Shown piece by piece: positions 12,901-24,048 of a stretch of 64,000 nucleotides of DNA. Under the pieces are notes generated by a model. It did no database searches, was not told the origin of the DNA, and worked only from the letters and a program-made list of their open reading frames with translations. The DNA is taken from positions 8,432,001-8,496,000 of the forward strand of contig NC_088788.1 of the NCBI RefSeq assembly GCF_949628265.1, given 5' to 3'. This stretch comes from Cloeon dipterum (lineage: Eukaryota > Arthropoda > Insecta > Ephemeroptera > Baetidae). A program made the position numbers and the translations under genes. Each line of letters begins with the position of its first letter. The stretch's first letter is position 1.

Positions 12901-15900
12901 ACCAACTCTGCCACTGACTGAGAGACAATTTTGCTTGTCTAGTCGTAAAACCGGTTCTTCGCATTGTTGCAGCTTTCGCGAATCCAGGTTAATAATGAGC
13001 GCGGCAAGCCCGAAAAGGGAAACTTTGGCGAGAGATTGAAACTTAGGCGCGTCTCAAGTTCAACGCAAACGGCCCTTATCACGATATTGCCGAAAAAATT
13101 CAAGGTCAAGCTGTAAACAAGATTGTTAATCTCGCTCAATCTGCGAACGGGGCCTTCGTCATTTCGGCGACGGACAACGCACGATTTTTATCTCTCAAGT
13201 TCAAAGTTGCATGCGACCGAATATCAAAAATTATTAATACATATACTCACTTGTGTCCTGGCACGATTCGAGGTCCAGCACGTCAATAATGTGGTCCACG
13301 TGCAGCATTTTCTGAGTGTACGACATTGAATCCGGTAACCGCAGTCTGGCTGCATACTGTGGACAACAGAAGGGGTGTCAGTCACCAGAGCGAAATGCAA
13401 ACATAATAATTGTGCAGCGCCCGAGAGCAAGATTTGAATTTACAAGCGCACACGAATGTCACGAATGTATTCTCGGCCGACGAATAGCAATTCGACCGCA
13501 CAAAGACGTTTCAAAGATAAAAAAAAATCTCGCGGGGTCCATACGAGGCAAATGTTACGTAACTAAATTTTCTCTTTTGTGTTGGTTGGGAAACGAAAAT
13601 TTCTAATCCTTGATGATGAAAAACACTGGGAAATTTCAAAAGAATTCGGTTGGAAACTGACGCGAGAGTGAGCGGTCGAATGATAATTTCTCCGCGTCAA
13701 CAGGCGTCGATCCAGCGACGAGAGAATGAACTCGGACGAACCCGGCCGGCATCTAATTTGAATTTCAATTCGAGAGAGTGATGTCACGCGGCGGCGCTAA
13801 TTGGAAAGATGATGCATTTTAATTGTGCCGCAATTTTGTTGCCCGCGCGCGCGATTCGATCAAGGCGAAAAACGTTGAGAGATCTGCGCGTCGGTATGGC
13901 CTCGTTCCGTTTCTTATTGTCCCGCGCGCGCGCGAGACGAGTGGCAAACGAGCGGAACTGCACATACAATTGCCGCCTTTTTGCCCTTTGTCTTGCCGTT
14001 TTTCGCATTCACAGGCCGACGACCGCCAGCCAATATTGGACTCGCGCGCAAAAACAACTCGCCCCGCTGCGGCCGCAACCGTTGCGCCAACTTTTTTGCA
14101 CACAAACACACTCAATAGCTTGATAAATGAGATCAATTAACTTTTTTCAAACGATCCAAATTGCTTTTCAATTGGTTCTAACTAGGATCAATGCCATAAA
14201 ATTCTATTCCCTATAGATGTGATTAATTTTCATCACAAGTAGAGAAGCGAGAAAAAAATGACACATGGAAACTCTTGCGTTTTGGATGGAATTGAATTTC
14301 ATTTCATTCGGGTAGCCACAAATCGGTTTGCTGAGAGTTGACAAATTGCCATCGATTTCAATGCTACTTTTTGCTCGATTTAAGGTATTTTGGAGTTGTA
14401 GATTACTTCGAAAATCTTAGAAAAATTGGGTGTGATTCTTTCATTTTTTAAAATTTAACTCACGAAAATTCAGCAAAAATCCATGTCCTAAAAACTGGTA
14501 ATAAAATATCCTATTATACCTTCTTTGATAACAATTTCTTGCATTTGTTTCGTTCAAAAATTGAAATATTTGAAAACTAGGATGTTTTTTTAAATTCTCT
14601 CTACTATCCAAAACGTCCATAACAAGCTCAAAATAAAAAAATCAGGGATTTCATTCAGAAATTTAAAAAATGACGGCTGATCAAGTAATATTTATACTTT
14701 TTAAAATTCATTTTGAAAACGATTTTCATGTTTAATCCTTTAAGGATTCTTCCCCAGAATAAAACGTAGCATTCTAAGAGTGTAAAAAAGCGGATTTATA
14801 CAATTTCATGATTTCGTGAATGAGCGTAACATTAAAAATCCTTTCAAAATTTCGGTTTCAAAATTTTACTAATTCCCTTTTAATTGGATGAAGGTATTTC
14901 GTGGCATAGTTGCTAAAAGTGCAACCAAACAAATTGAAAAGAGCCCAAGTTTTTGGCCTGCAATCATCGTCGGTGGGCTGGTGCATGCCAAGTGCGGTGT
15001 CGTTACTCAAGACAAACAAGCTGCCAGAGCTAACATTGTTCGCGCAGGCAACAAAACCGACACTTTAAAAATGTAGCAATCGCCGCACACACACTCACAC
15101 TCACAAATATGAATATGCCGTGCCGCGTAAATACCAATGAGTTAATTGCAAGTTTTCGCGTCGGAAAAGGAAGAGGGCAATCGATTTATTTGCCGCGCTG
15201 CCACTTTCCTTATGCACCGACTGCCACTTTTTATGCATGCCAGGCGCATCCCATGAGAGGCGAGCAAGTTTTCTCGCGTGTGTGAGTGCACCAAGAGCGA
15301 GCGAGTGAGCGAGAGGCAGGCGGAATGCATCATAAAACGATGCGAGAGAGCCTCTCCTTGTATAATTTACGGCCGCGCGCGAACATCTCTCTCGCTGCGG
15401 CGGCGGCGGCAGCGGCAGCGGCGGCTTGGGTTACGCGCGCGCGAGGAGGAGGAATAAACATGCAAGGGTCACTCACCTCTAGTGTTTGTCTTAAGGTGAG
15501 GTCAGTGAAGAAGATGTCCTGCTGCAGGACGTAGCAGATCCGCCGCTTCCACTTTTTGTTGAGACACTCGCGGTTGAGTCGAATACTGCCCGAGTCCAGT
15601 CTGCATCGTCCCGAGAGCGCGTTCAGCAGCGTCGTCTTGCCGCAACCTGTCGGGCACAACCGCAGGTCAGCAAAGGCAGGAAGAAAGCAGCAGCAGCAGC
15701 AGCAGCAGCGCCTTGCTTGCGTGACCAGCGAAACCTTTCCTAGCTAACCGGCCCACATCTCAACGCCACTTTTGCCACGTTTCAGCGCTGATGCAATCCG
15801 AGCCTGTGCGGGTCCTAATTTCACCCCGTGACACACCCCATAACGTCTAGGACGTTCTAGACTATACAGATGGGTCTTGGGGGTGGCTTTTAATAAAAAG

Positions 15901-18900
15901 GGGTGGCCAAGATTGACTTTTCTGGGGTTTTACGGGGACAGGGTTAAAGCCCTGATTTGCTATGTTAAAATTTCTGGAGCTGCTGGGAATAGAGGGACTT
16001 CAAAATATTTTGAAACTGATTTAGGGGCAGGAGGAGGAGGACCCACAACTCTGCCCTCTGATATTAACCCCCTGACTAGCCCTGCAAAAATCCGAAAAAA
16101 CGGCCAGAAAAGTGGCTCCTATTCAAGACAAATTTGGGTAGAAAATCATTTAATCCTAAAATGGTTTCATTTTAAGTTTAGGGGTGCATTCAGGGTGTAA
16201 GGTTTATACATTTTTCTACCAGAATTCTTCTCGTTTGGTGGGATTGAGTCGTAGGAAAGAGCAGATACTCACCACTAGGCCCCATGACGGCGAGGAGCTC
16301 GCCGGGGCGGACGACGCCGCTGACATCGCGGAGGATGCGTCGACGGTTGACCGTGACCGAGACGCCGCTGAAGACGAGCTCGACCGGCCTGAGCGGGCCC
16401 AAGTGCTGGCGCTGCTCGGCAGGGAAGTGAACACTCGTGCTGTCCGCCCTGCAAGCACACATATGGACACGCGGGTCAGCACACACTCACTCAACATGTA
16501 TATACGCAGCGAGAGTTGAGCAACGAGGCCCGTTATAGAATAAGCGAGCCAGTTTGTCCCGTTGGCGGCGGTGGCAGGGTGGGCCGGGCAGGGTGGCGTG
16601 GAGTGGCGTGGCGAGCGCCGTTACCTGAGCAGCAGCAGCTGGCGCGACTTGTTCCTCGCGTCGCCGTGCAGGGCTGGGTTCGTCCTGGGAGGCACCATGG
16701 CCACAGAGAGCCTGCCAGCAACTCGCGCGGCACACACACTCGGTTACGCCAGCCGCAGCCGCCGAGCGCCGCCGAGGGAGGGGGGGAGCGGCCTGCCGAC
16801 ACACCGACCGGCCCGTCGAGCGGCCGGAGAGGAGAGGAATTCGCCAACAAAGGGTGGCTGGGGTTTGTTGTGGGTCGACGACCCGAATTAGAGTCAGCCG
16901 CCCGCCAACTAGGCAGCGCAAGCGTACGAGTATCCAGGCCGCTGCCGCTGCTGGCTTTGGTGGCCGCCTGACCCAGTGCTGCCTGCACTCGTGGGCGGCC
17001 TGGGTTCGACGACCCGGACCTACGGATCTCCTGAATCCAGGCCGCCCCGCTTACGAAACGGCAACGGCTCCTTCCCGACCACTCGCGCGCGCGATCTGCT
17101 GCGCGCGGTTACGAGCAGAGATGTAATTGAACGAGGTTGATGCCTTTGTTGCCCCCGAGACACTTTCACCTCGCAATAATTTTTAATTAACCCCCCTAAT
17201 AGAAAGCGATTGGCCGCGACTGCCTGGTTCAACGGCCTCTCCCTGCCGGCCGGTCGGCCGCGCGGTCGTCCGCCCGGTCGGTCGCTCGGACCCTGAAAAT
17301 TCTCAATTTGATTTTCCAACCAACACTTTCACTCGCGTTCGACACGGCCAGGCAGCCGCAGCAGCAGCAAGCGAGCGGCTCGCGTGGATCGAGGTGCACT
17401 GCTCTCGTGTGTGCTGTTGTTGCCGCGGCGCGCGTGAAAGTGGGCCGTGCGGTCGTCAACCTCCACCGCCGCCTCGCCAGCAGCGCAGATCCAGGCCGCT
17501 TCCTATTCCGCGCGCGTCCTTGACCCACCCCCCGTGTGAGCAGCGGGTCGACGACCCCGGGCACGGAGCGAGCGACACCCCCCGGGGTCGTCGACCGACC
17601 GACCGACCGATCGCCAGCCGCCCGGAGCGACGCGCGGCGAGAAGAGAGATGCGAAGAAGCTGCTGCGGCTTGTTTATCTGATTGCGCAAAAGAGAGGAGA
17701 GTGCCGGCGGCCGCTGCAGGTGGCGGTGCATGCGCCAATGCAGCGGCAGGGTGTGGCGGGCGGACGCACGGACCGGCCGCAGGGTTCGTCGACCTTTGCC
17801 TACCTCAACCCGCGGCGCCGTGCACCCAGGCAGCCCCCTGATTGCCGAACAATTGCGCGCTTAACCAGGGGTTTCCTGTCGTTAAACTGACCTCCCACAA
17901 CACGCACGCACACGTCGCTAATTAAACCACGCCGCCCGCGATTTATTCGCCATTATGACGTCTGCGGGACGCTGCTCAAGGTGACCCTAGCTCTCCTCTA
18001 CCGCTGCTGATGCTGCTGCTTCTCGCCAGCGGATCAATTATTGTTATTTTTACCTGCGCTGGCCGGTGCATGCACGCCGAGAGCGGTTCAAGGCCGTTTT
18101 CGTAACCACACTGCATTTCTCTTTCCAAACCGTTTGACGAAACCTGCCACCTTGCAACACGCGCGCGCTGCAACGACCGGACCGCCGCGCGGATGAAAGT
18201 GAACGCCGTCGAGCTCCGGGTTTATTTCGGCTGCGAGCGGCGGCAAGTTCACGGCCGCGTGCGTGCGGTGCGTATACGCGCGCCGAGCCGAAATAGCCTT
18301 GAACCAGCCCACGCCACCCCTGAGCCGCCGCGGCCAGACGCAACGCGGCCTTGGCCGAAAACCAACATGGCGGCCCGCGAGCGGCCCTCGAGGCCCCCCT
18401 CCCCCTGAGCGGAGGGACGTGCGGCGGCCTTGGCCGTTTCGCGGGGAGTGAACTTGGCCTTGAACCGCGCCGAGGCTTTTATCATGTGTGTGAGTACGGT
18501 TTTATCGTGGGCCGGCCGCTCGCTCGTTCGTTCGCCCGCCTGCCTGTGTGCGATCGATGTGCCAGAGTGTTTGGTTTGTGCAATATCGCAGGCGGACGGG
18601 CGGGCGGGCGGAGGCACGCGGGTGAACGACCCGCATCGATCCGCTCGCGCTTTTCGAGCACCGTGACTGGGTCAATAGAGCTGCCGCGGGGTCGGCCGGC
18701 CGGCAACAATGCACCCGCCCGTCTCGATGGCAACGCGGAATTTCCTTTTTTCTCTGCGATTTTATTAGGTGCGCGCGGCAACGGCGGCGGCGAGACACCA
18801 GCAGCACCAGCACCAGGGGTTTGCGTGCGCATGCAAGAGAGCGAGAGAGAGAGAGAGAGAGGGGCAGGGAAAGCTGCCAGCACAGTTCAGCGGCCCGACG

Positions 18901-19211
18901 GCCATATTGGTACCAGGGGTCAATAACCGGCGGGAGGGGAACTGCCCGACCGCCCGCCCTTCCGCACCCCCGGCAAGTGGGTCAGCGGGGCAGCCGCGGC
19001 CGGCGGCCGGGGTCCCAGGCTGACGGGGCCGCTAGCCGGCCTTAACCCAAATCTGCGCGCAAAAATATTTTATTGTACATAAATATATATACGTAAATCC
19101 CAACCTGCTTTTGGCGGCCGACTTGTGGCCCATGGCGCGGCTCTTGTCGTCCTTGGGCAGGCGCAGGTAGTCTTGGTCGCCCAGCAGGAAGAGGTCCTTG
19201 GATATTATCAT
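3945..19211 (-). CDS. ABC transporter, ABCG (White-type) half-transporter, 720 residues, 12 coding exons
   Basis: ATP-driven membrane exporter half, expected to dimerise; substrate unknown. Exons in order: 19105-19211, 16273-16448, 15477-15646, 13251-13356, 12493-12593, 11227-11388, 10906-10999, 9783-10100, 8419-8739, 6781-6995, 6129-6337, 3945-4128. They sum to 2163 nt with consistent phases. The nucleotide-binding domain comes first, as in ABCG proteins. It has Walker A GPSGCGKT (about 92-99), Q-loop LQQD (135-138), signature LSGGEKKR (196-203), Walker B LMLLD plus EPTSGLDS (216-228) and H-loop His254. The membrane domain follows, with ABCG motifs [20 protein letters not shown] and [12 protein letters not shown] and about six hydrophobic segments. 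The protein ends LRYFRRPK. The start is the only ATG after an in-frame TGA, but a CACAG just upstream could be an acceptor for a further 5' exon. The linker carries an odd Cys/His cluster (see findings). The exact ortholog is not assigned. Confidence 0.95.
4129..6128 (-). other. ABCG last intron, AT-rich, no gene seen
   Basis: About 2 kb between the last two ABCG exons. It has a GTAAG donor at 6128 and a GGCAG acceptor at 4129. Only short AT-rich open frames are present. I recognise no repeat or RNA gene in it. Confidence 0.75.
6432..6648. mobile_element. Foldback MITE, family 1, degraded short copy in an ABCG intron
   Basis: The left end reads GGTGTTCGGAGCTGCTTACA then GATGGCGCCACGG. The right end is its approximate inverse, TGGCGCCATCAGTTGG then GGCCTCGAAAACTA. 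Both ends resemble the well-preserved copy at 23261-23663. The element lies in the intron between exons 6129-6337 and 6781-6995 and does not disturb the exons. Confidence 0.6.
6996..8418 (-). other. ABCG intron with (CA)n tract
   Basis: Intron of about 1.4 kb containing a (CA)n microsatellite near 7046-7061. A long minus-strand open frame (6975-7526) runs from the intron into the exon in the wrong frame and is not a gene. Nothing else is recognised. Confidence 0.7.
8740..9782 (-). other. ABCG intron, no other feature seen
   Basis: Intron of about 1 kb separating the exon encoding the Cys/His-rich linker (9783-10100) from the exon starting the membrane domain (8419-8739). It holds mixed AT-rich sequence and I recognise no repeat in it. 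Confidence 0.7.
10101..10905 (-). other. ABCG intron, no other feature seen
   Basis: AT-rich intron with a GTAAG donor at 10905 and a GTCGTAG acceptor at 10101. The acceptor choice is fixed by frame: it restores NPADFILEQVK across the junction. Nothing else is recognised. Confidence 0.7.
11015..11031. repeat. (CA)n microsatellite
   Basis: About eight CA repeats in the short ABCG intron 11000-11226. Confidence 0.85.
11389..12492 (-). other. ABCG intron interrupting the Walker B region
   Basis: AT-rich intron that splits LMLLD from EPTSGLDS exactly after the Walker B aspartate. Only short meaningless open frames were seen. Confidence 0.75.
12594..13250 (-). other. ABCG intron, no other feature seen
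   Basis: Intron of 657 bases with mixed composition and a (CA)n stretch near 12611. No gene or transposon is recognised. Confidence 0.7.
13357..15476 (-). other. ABCG intron with GC-rich patches and trinucleotide repeats
   Basis: Intron of about 2.1 kb, AT-rich in the middle and with CpG-rich patches near 13840-14100 and 15230-15460. A (GCG/GCA)n tract at about 15395-15425 lies just before the exon 15477-15646. Several overlapping open frames on both strands around 13.8-14.1 kb come from high GC and are not supported as genes. Confidence 0.65.
15395..15425. repeat. GC-rich trinucleotide repeat (GCG/GCA)
   Basis: Tract of GCG and GCA units inside an ABCG intron. It generates an artificial poly-Ala open frame and is not part of a recognised exon. 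Confidence 0.8.
15688..15709. repeat. (CAG)n trinucleotide repeat
   Basis: About seven CAG units in the ABCG intron 15647-16272, about 40 bases beyond the exon holding Walker A. Not in coding sequence. Confidence 0.85.
16449..19104 (-). other. ABCG first intron: GC-rich, CpG-dense block
   Basis: A 2.66 kb intron, strikingly GC- and CpG-rich over about 16.5-19.0 kb, between the first coding exon and the rest of the gene. Its composition resembles a CpG-island-like promoter rather than the AT-rich introns elsewhere in the gene. Long open frames occur in every phase, as expected from few stop codons at high GC. None resembles a protein family. A (GA)n tract lies at about 18842-18861. Confidence 0.6.
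18842..18861. repeat. (GA)n microsatellite
   Basis: About ten GA units inside the GC-rich first ABCG intron. Confidence 0.85.
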
Positions 19212-20798
19212 CGCCAGCGAGCACCGAGAGTCCTGTGGCGCGGTTCACACACTTTGATTTCACTTTGGTGCGGTGCAGCCGCCGCCGCCGCTGCTCATGA
19301 CGATCGCTCGCACTCGGCACTTACTACTGGCCCAGTTAGCGCGCGGCGGAAACCTGCTTTGAAATGCGCTGCTAAACCAGACAAGCGAACCGAGGGCGCC
19401 ACGTGATGACGACTTTTTTACCACCGCGCGCGGCAGCAGCTGCCATTGCCATCTAGCAGCCCGGCCGCTCGCTCGCTTGCTTTTTATCAGCGCCGCCGCC
19501 GCCGCCGCAGCAGCCGCGCGAGCCTCGCAAAGTCGCCGCTCGGTCGCTCCACTCCGGTCGCCGCGCACCGCACACCCTGAACCACGGACAAACGCAGACT
19601 GCTGGCCACTCGCGATGCTCGCTCGGACGCACCGCCGCGGCCTTCTCCGCGTTCTCCGCCGCCTGCCCGCCAGCCCGACCGGCCTGGGGAGAGAAGAGAG
19701 AGAGTAAACAAACTCCTCGCTCTCTCGCGCGCGCGTCTCGCCACCGCCAGATGAAAATACACTCGCCGCTAAATGCGTAGGAATTAAAGCAAGCATATGG
19801 CCGCGTGTTTACAAGAACAATTGGCCACACATTTGTCCCGGCATCCGGCGCGAAAATCGTCCGGACCGCAGGAATTCTCCAAGTGTCTTGCCCAATATTT
19901 CTTTCAATAAAAATATAAATAAACAAAATATGCTTCAAAACGCCCTACCCATCAATTAAAGAGCAGATAAAAATTCGTGTTTGATAGGAAACGCAAACAG
20001 CGAGACAGAGGCTTACTAAACACATACTTAAAAAGTTACAATGTAACACAAAGTGATTAAGCAATCAGTCGCGCGCGTTATCAAAGCCTTGCTCGCTCCT
20101 CTCGGCTGCTTTGATTCATGAGGAATAAACAATCGGCGTCGTCGTCTGTCTCTCCCGGCTTTAATGAATAATGACCCGGCGCGCCTTGAACTTTTCGAAT
20201 TTGCAGCGTAACGTTTGACGCGCGCATAAAGGGCTTTTGTGTGATGCAATTTACGATCATGAAATATGCGCCGCGTCGGGAGTAATTATCGTGTCTGCTT
20301 AGCCCAAGAGCAAACCTTCAATTAAAATAATTTTGGCAACGCATGTGTGCGACGGATGAAAAAAAAACATTGGCATGCGAGAGCTAGCGAGCGAGCGCGA
20401 GCAAGCGGGGAAACCATTTTTATATCCACAACGGCCTCGAAACCTGTTCTGCATTGGCAAAAAATAAATGCGAGCGCAAGAGGAATATCGCCAGGCAGCT
20501 AGCCGAGATCAAAGGTCGCAGAAACTAGTTTTCGCCATCTAGCCGCCGTCTATACACGGACGAGCAAGGGCAATAAAAATATCTACTCGAATTTGCATGC
20601 GAAAAAGGCTGGTGCTAAGTGGAAAAGTGGCATGGCACCACTTCAATGAAGGGCAAAAGGAGCAAAGTCGCCGCTTTACGCAACCGACCGCCTCCGATAG
20701 GCAGACAGGGGTCACGTGGCCCGGGGGGCGTGCTCCTCTCTCTCTCTCAGCTGCTGCGATCCGCAGGGACACAGACGGACGGACACGCAGCAACAACC
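19212..20798. promoter_or_regulatory. Divergent intergenic region, probable promoters of ABCG (-) and SDR (+)
   Basis: The 1.59 kb between the two outward-facing start codons must hold both 5'UTRs and promoters, or one shared promoter. It is CpG-rich at about 19.3-19.75 kb, with a (CCG)n tract near 19490-19512, and mixed in composition further right. I see no clear TATA box. The SDR start has a good context (ACAACCATGG). Confidence 0.5.
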
Positions 20799-22831
20799 AT
20801 GGCAGCAGCGTTCGCGGGCAAGGTGGTGCTCATCACCGGTGAGAGCAGTCGACCATTTTGCCGGCCAAAGGCGAAATTAATCATGTTATTCGTCGATTAA
20901 TTGACAGGGGCCAGCTCGGGCATCGGCGCCGCCACGGCCGTGCACCTGGCGAAGCTGGGGGCGTCGCTCTCGCTCACGGGGCGCAACCTCGATAACCTCA
21001 ACAGGGTGGGCCAGCAGTGCGAGCAGACCGGCAGCCTGAAGCCGCTCCTCCTCAAAGGTACCCCTGGGACCTGCTGCCCATTATGCTCACTCGCCGCCAG
21101 CGCCGTCTTTCGTCTTTATCTCGACGCGACACGACGAGGATAAAGCAAGGGGCAAAGTGCTCTTTGATGCAGCCCGGATGAATGCACTGCAACGACAGCC
21201 TCCTTTTAAATTATTATTCCCCTCGGCGCTTTAGTAAAAAACCGTCCTAACGAGCTGCAATTTTCACAGCAGCTGCCAATGGGACATGGCAATTTTCTTC
21301 AGGCATTTCTGTACAAATTCTAAACCTCGCTGACAGGTGGTGCCACTGTTATATTTCGTGTTGGCTCTGATTTATGGTTTAATTGATATCGAAAATGAGT
21401 TAAATAAAACTCTTACAGATAAATATTATTTTAAAGCTAAAAATATTTTTAAAAATTAGGAAACGTGTTTGTTGGGGGTTTTCTAAGCATTTTTTAATGA
21501 ATATTTTCATTTAAATTTTGTGTCAGGTGACATGACAAATGAATCAGACACAAAACAGATCGTGGAAAGCACGGTGGCGCATTTTGGCCGGCTGGACGTA
21601 CTGGTGAACAACGCTGGCATTCTTGAGATGGGCACCATTGAGACGACCAATCTGGAGCAGTACGACCGCGTCTTCAACACCAACGTGCGTTCCATCTACC
21701 AGTTGACACAGTTGGCAGTGCCGCACCTCGTTAAGACCCAGGGCAACATCGTCAATATCTCCAGCGTCAATGGCATCAGATCGGTTCGTTATATCCTTGT
21801 TTTGATTGTATTGGTCGATTGAAAATATTAATCTTTAGTGTTTGGAGCCACCAGAAGACACCACAGTTCATTTACAATTTATTGGTACATATTATAATTT
21901 AATCCTGAATCTTTACATTCTTGGCGTAGAGAGATTTCATATATTGACGTGCTGAAAACTTAAAATCGGCTCAGCCAATTGTGTTAGAAACCAGAATATT
22001 AATTTTTAAACACCAATAATCTTTGCTGTGGCTTTTTCTGCGATCGGCTGAACCATTCTTGTTGTACAGCGCCAAAAAATGTAAAAGAAGGAGAGAATCA
22101 CAGGGAAAATACCAGAAAATAATTGAGGCGCCATCTACTGGCGGCTTGATAATTCTATTGAAAATTTCTGGCCGTTTCATAACTTAAATCATCATTAAGA
22201 AGTTTATTATTTTTTATTTTCGTCATGTAGTGCTGTGTTTATTAAGTTAGTTAATAAAACGACGAGCGAGTGTTTCCTAGTAAAAAATTGACAAATGTGT
22301 TTCAGTTCCCGGGAGTGCTGGCGTACAACATGTCAAAGTCGGCGGTGGACCAGTTCACCCGGTGCGTGGCGCTCGGTACGACCTGCTTCTCCTTGCTCTC
22401 GTCAATTTAATTTGAATAATTTGCCCGTCTTTCGCAGAACTGGCGCCCAAGAAGGTCCGCGTCAACAGTGTCAAGTGAGTTCCACATTTTTCGTGCGACG
22501 CTCGTAAAATTAAAATAAATTTGTCCTCCACATACAGCCCCGGGGTCACCCTGACTGAGCTGCAGAAGCGTGGCGGACTCGACGAGGAAAGTTACAAAAA
22601 GGTGCGAATTTTTAAATCTAGGAAAAATGTAAAAATTACTTGCTCTGGTTTGTCACGATTTGGTTTTTTCAGTTCCTGGAGCGGGCAAAGGAGACACATG
22701 CCCTTGGACGCCCCGGTGACCCAAACGAGGTGGCCAGCGCCATTGCCTTCCTTGCCTCCGACGCCGCGAGCTACATCACAGGCGCCAACCTGCCCGTGGA
22801 CGGCGGCAGACACGCAATGTGCCCCCGTTGA
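20799..22831 (+). CDS. Classical short-chain dehydrogenase/reductase, FabG-like, 258 residues, 7 exons
   Basis: An NAD(P)H-dependent oxidoreductase. In insects this family is usually labelled 3-oxoacyl-[ACP] reductase FabG-like, but the substrate is unknown. Exons: 20799-20838, 20908-21057, 21527-21783, 22306-22375, 22438-22474, 22538-22601, 22673-22831. They total 777 nt in frame. Visible motifs are the cofactor loop TGASSGIG (13-20), NNAG (91-94), catalytic Ser143 in NISSVNG, the Tyr156-x3-Lys160 dyad in AYNMSK, and NPGV after the sixth strand. The end, [13 protein letters not shown], is characteristic of this arthropod SDR group, and the length is normal. There is no signal peptide, so it is probably cytosolic. 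It is transcribed divergently from ABCG. All catalytic residues are present, so it should be active. Confidence 0.95.
21837..22155. mobile_element. Foldback MITE, family 1, degraded copy in an SDR intron
   Basis: The left end reads AGTGTTTGGAGCCACCAGAA. The right end contains GGCGCCATCTACTGGCGGCT, roughly its inverse. Both match the ends of the better copy at 23261-23663. The element lies inside the SDR intron 21784-22305. Confidence 0.65.
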
Positions 22832-22917
22832 TCCGCTGAGAGCCTCCTCCCAAGTTTTTGATGTGTACAATGGCATGGCCAACTCAAAACCATCACTGTA
22901 GCAGTGTGACTGACAGA

Positions 22918-22923
22918 ATTAAA
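22918..22923 (+). terminator. Candidate SDR poly(A) signal ATTAAA
   Basis: ATTAAA lies 87 bases after the SDR stop codon. A canonical AATAAA at 23089-23094 is an alternative. Confidence 0.4.
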
Positions 22924-23260
22924 AATATATTTACTCTATGTTCAATTATCATCAATCAGTGACACTAATTTCCCTCATTAATCTGGGGATATAATTGTTT
23001 TTGGCATGGGAACGAAAATTTGGGCCAAATTCTTTTCAGATTTTCTTCAGAAATGACCCAGAACAGAGTTCTGGAAATGTAAATATTAAATAAAAAAGGC
23101 TGGTATGATTGTTGAAAGATTTCAAGATGAGAACTGAAAATGTTTTGATAATATATAATTATTATTACTAATCATATTTTTCACGTTTAGTTATTTTCAA
23201 TTGGAATTTAAAGAGTAGTTAAGTTAATTTTTATTTCTTTAACCAATTCACAAGTTTTAT

Positions 23261-23663
23261 AAACCCTTAGTGTTCGAAGCCGCCAACAGATGGCGCCACC
23301 GTATACTTTCGTATTAAATTTATTTTAAGCCACTTCTGCTGCGATTTCAAACTCAATTCAGCTACTCTGCATTCCTAATTTAATATACTTTTTTTGACGT
23401 GCAGGAAACCAAAATCAGTCCGGCCATTCGCCGTAGAAACGTTGGAAAAGATTTCATATTTTAAAAATAGTTTTTCCAAATTCTACGGCGATTGGCTGGA
23501 GTGATTTTGGTTTCCAGCACGTCAAAAGAAAACAAAATTATTAAGTGAACAATACACAGTGGCAGGATTGAGTCTGAAATCGCAGCGGAAGTGCATTAAA
23601 ATAAATTTATTAGGAAAGTATACGGTGGCGCTATCTGTTGGCGGCTTCGAACACTAAGGGTTT
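23261..23663. mobile_element. Foldback MITE, family 1, well-preserved copy (about 403 bp)
   Basis: A near-complete palindrome. The left end, AAACCCTTAGTGTTCGAAGC then CGCCAACAGATGGCGCCACC, is mirrored by the right end, GTGGCGCTATCTGTTGGCGG then CTTCGAACACTAAGGGTTT. The inner parts are also mirrored, for example GACGTGCAGGAAACCAAAAT against ATTTTGGTTTCCAGCACGTC. No open frame, so it is non-autonomous. I could not define a clear target-site duplication. Confidence 0.88.
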
Positions 23664-24028
23664 TTACAAATATGGTAAATTTATCTTTGTTTTTAACTCT
23701 CCATTTTCAGTTGATTTTAAGTGATGTGCATGATTGCTCCATTTAAATAGTTGAAGAGGTATTTTCTTAGCGATGGTTAAAATTAAGTTCCACATGCGTT
23801 TGTTTAAAAATTTAAAACCATCCAAAATCATAATTTTGAATTTATTTTGTTCGTATATTTATTGGATTTTAAATTAGATCATATATTCATTGTAAAAATA
23901 AAAATCAAGACATCAAGAGAGAAATAGAGACCGCTCAACAGTTTTGAAAGGAATTCGAGGTATGCAACCGGGCGGGTGCTGGCGTCACGCTGGTTGCACG
24001 CCGATCGTTACCGCAGGCGCTGTGTCCG

Positions 24029-24048
24029 CTCTCTCTCTCTCTCTCTCT
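24029..24048. repeat. (CT)n microsatellite
   Basis: About ten CT units in the SDR-CUB spacer, within a GC-rich patch at about 23.95-24.25 kb that has no supported gene. Confidence 0.85.

Noticed and set aside
16487..18926. Several open frames of 100-190 residues on both strands
   Set aside because: They sit in the GC-rich first ABCG intron, where stop codons are rare. All phases are open, and they are repetitive in Arg, Pro and Ala with no family motif.
19260..19938. Minus-strand open frames of 160-178 residues upstream of ABCG
   Set aside because: They are low-complexity, GC-driven translations containing poly-Ala from a CCG repeat, with no link by frame or splice signal to the ABCG start. 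This is probably 5'UTR or promoter.
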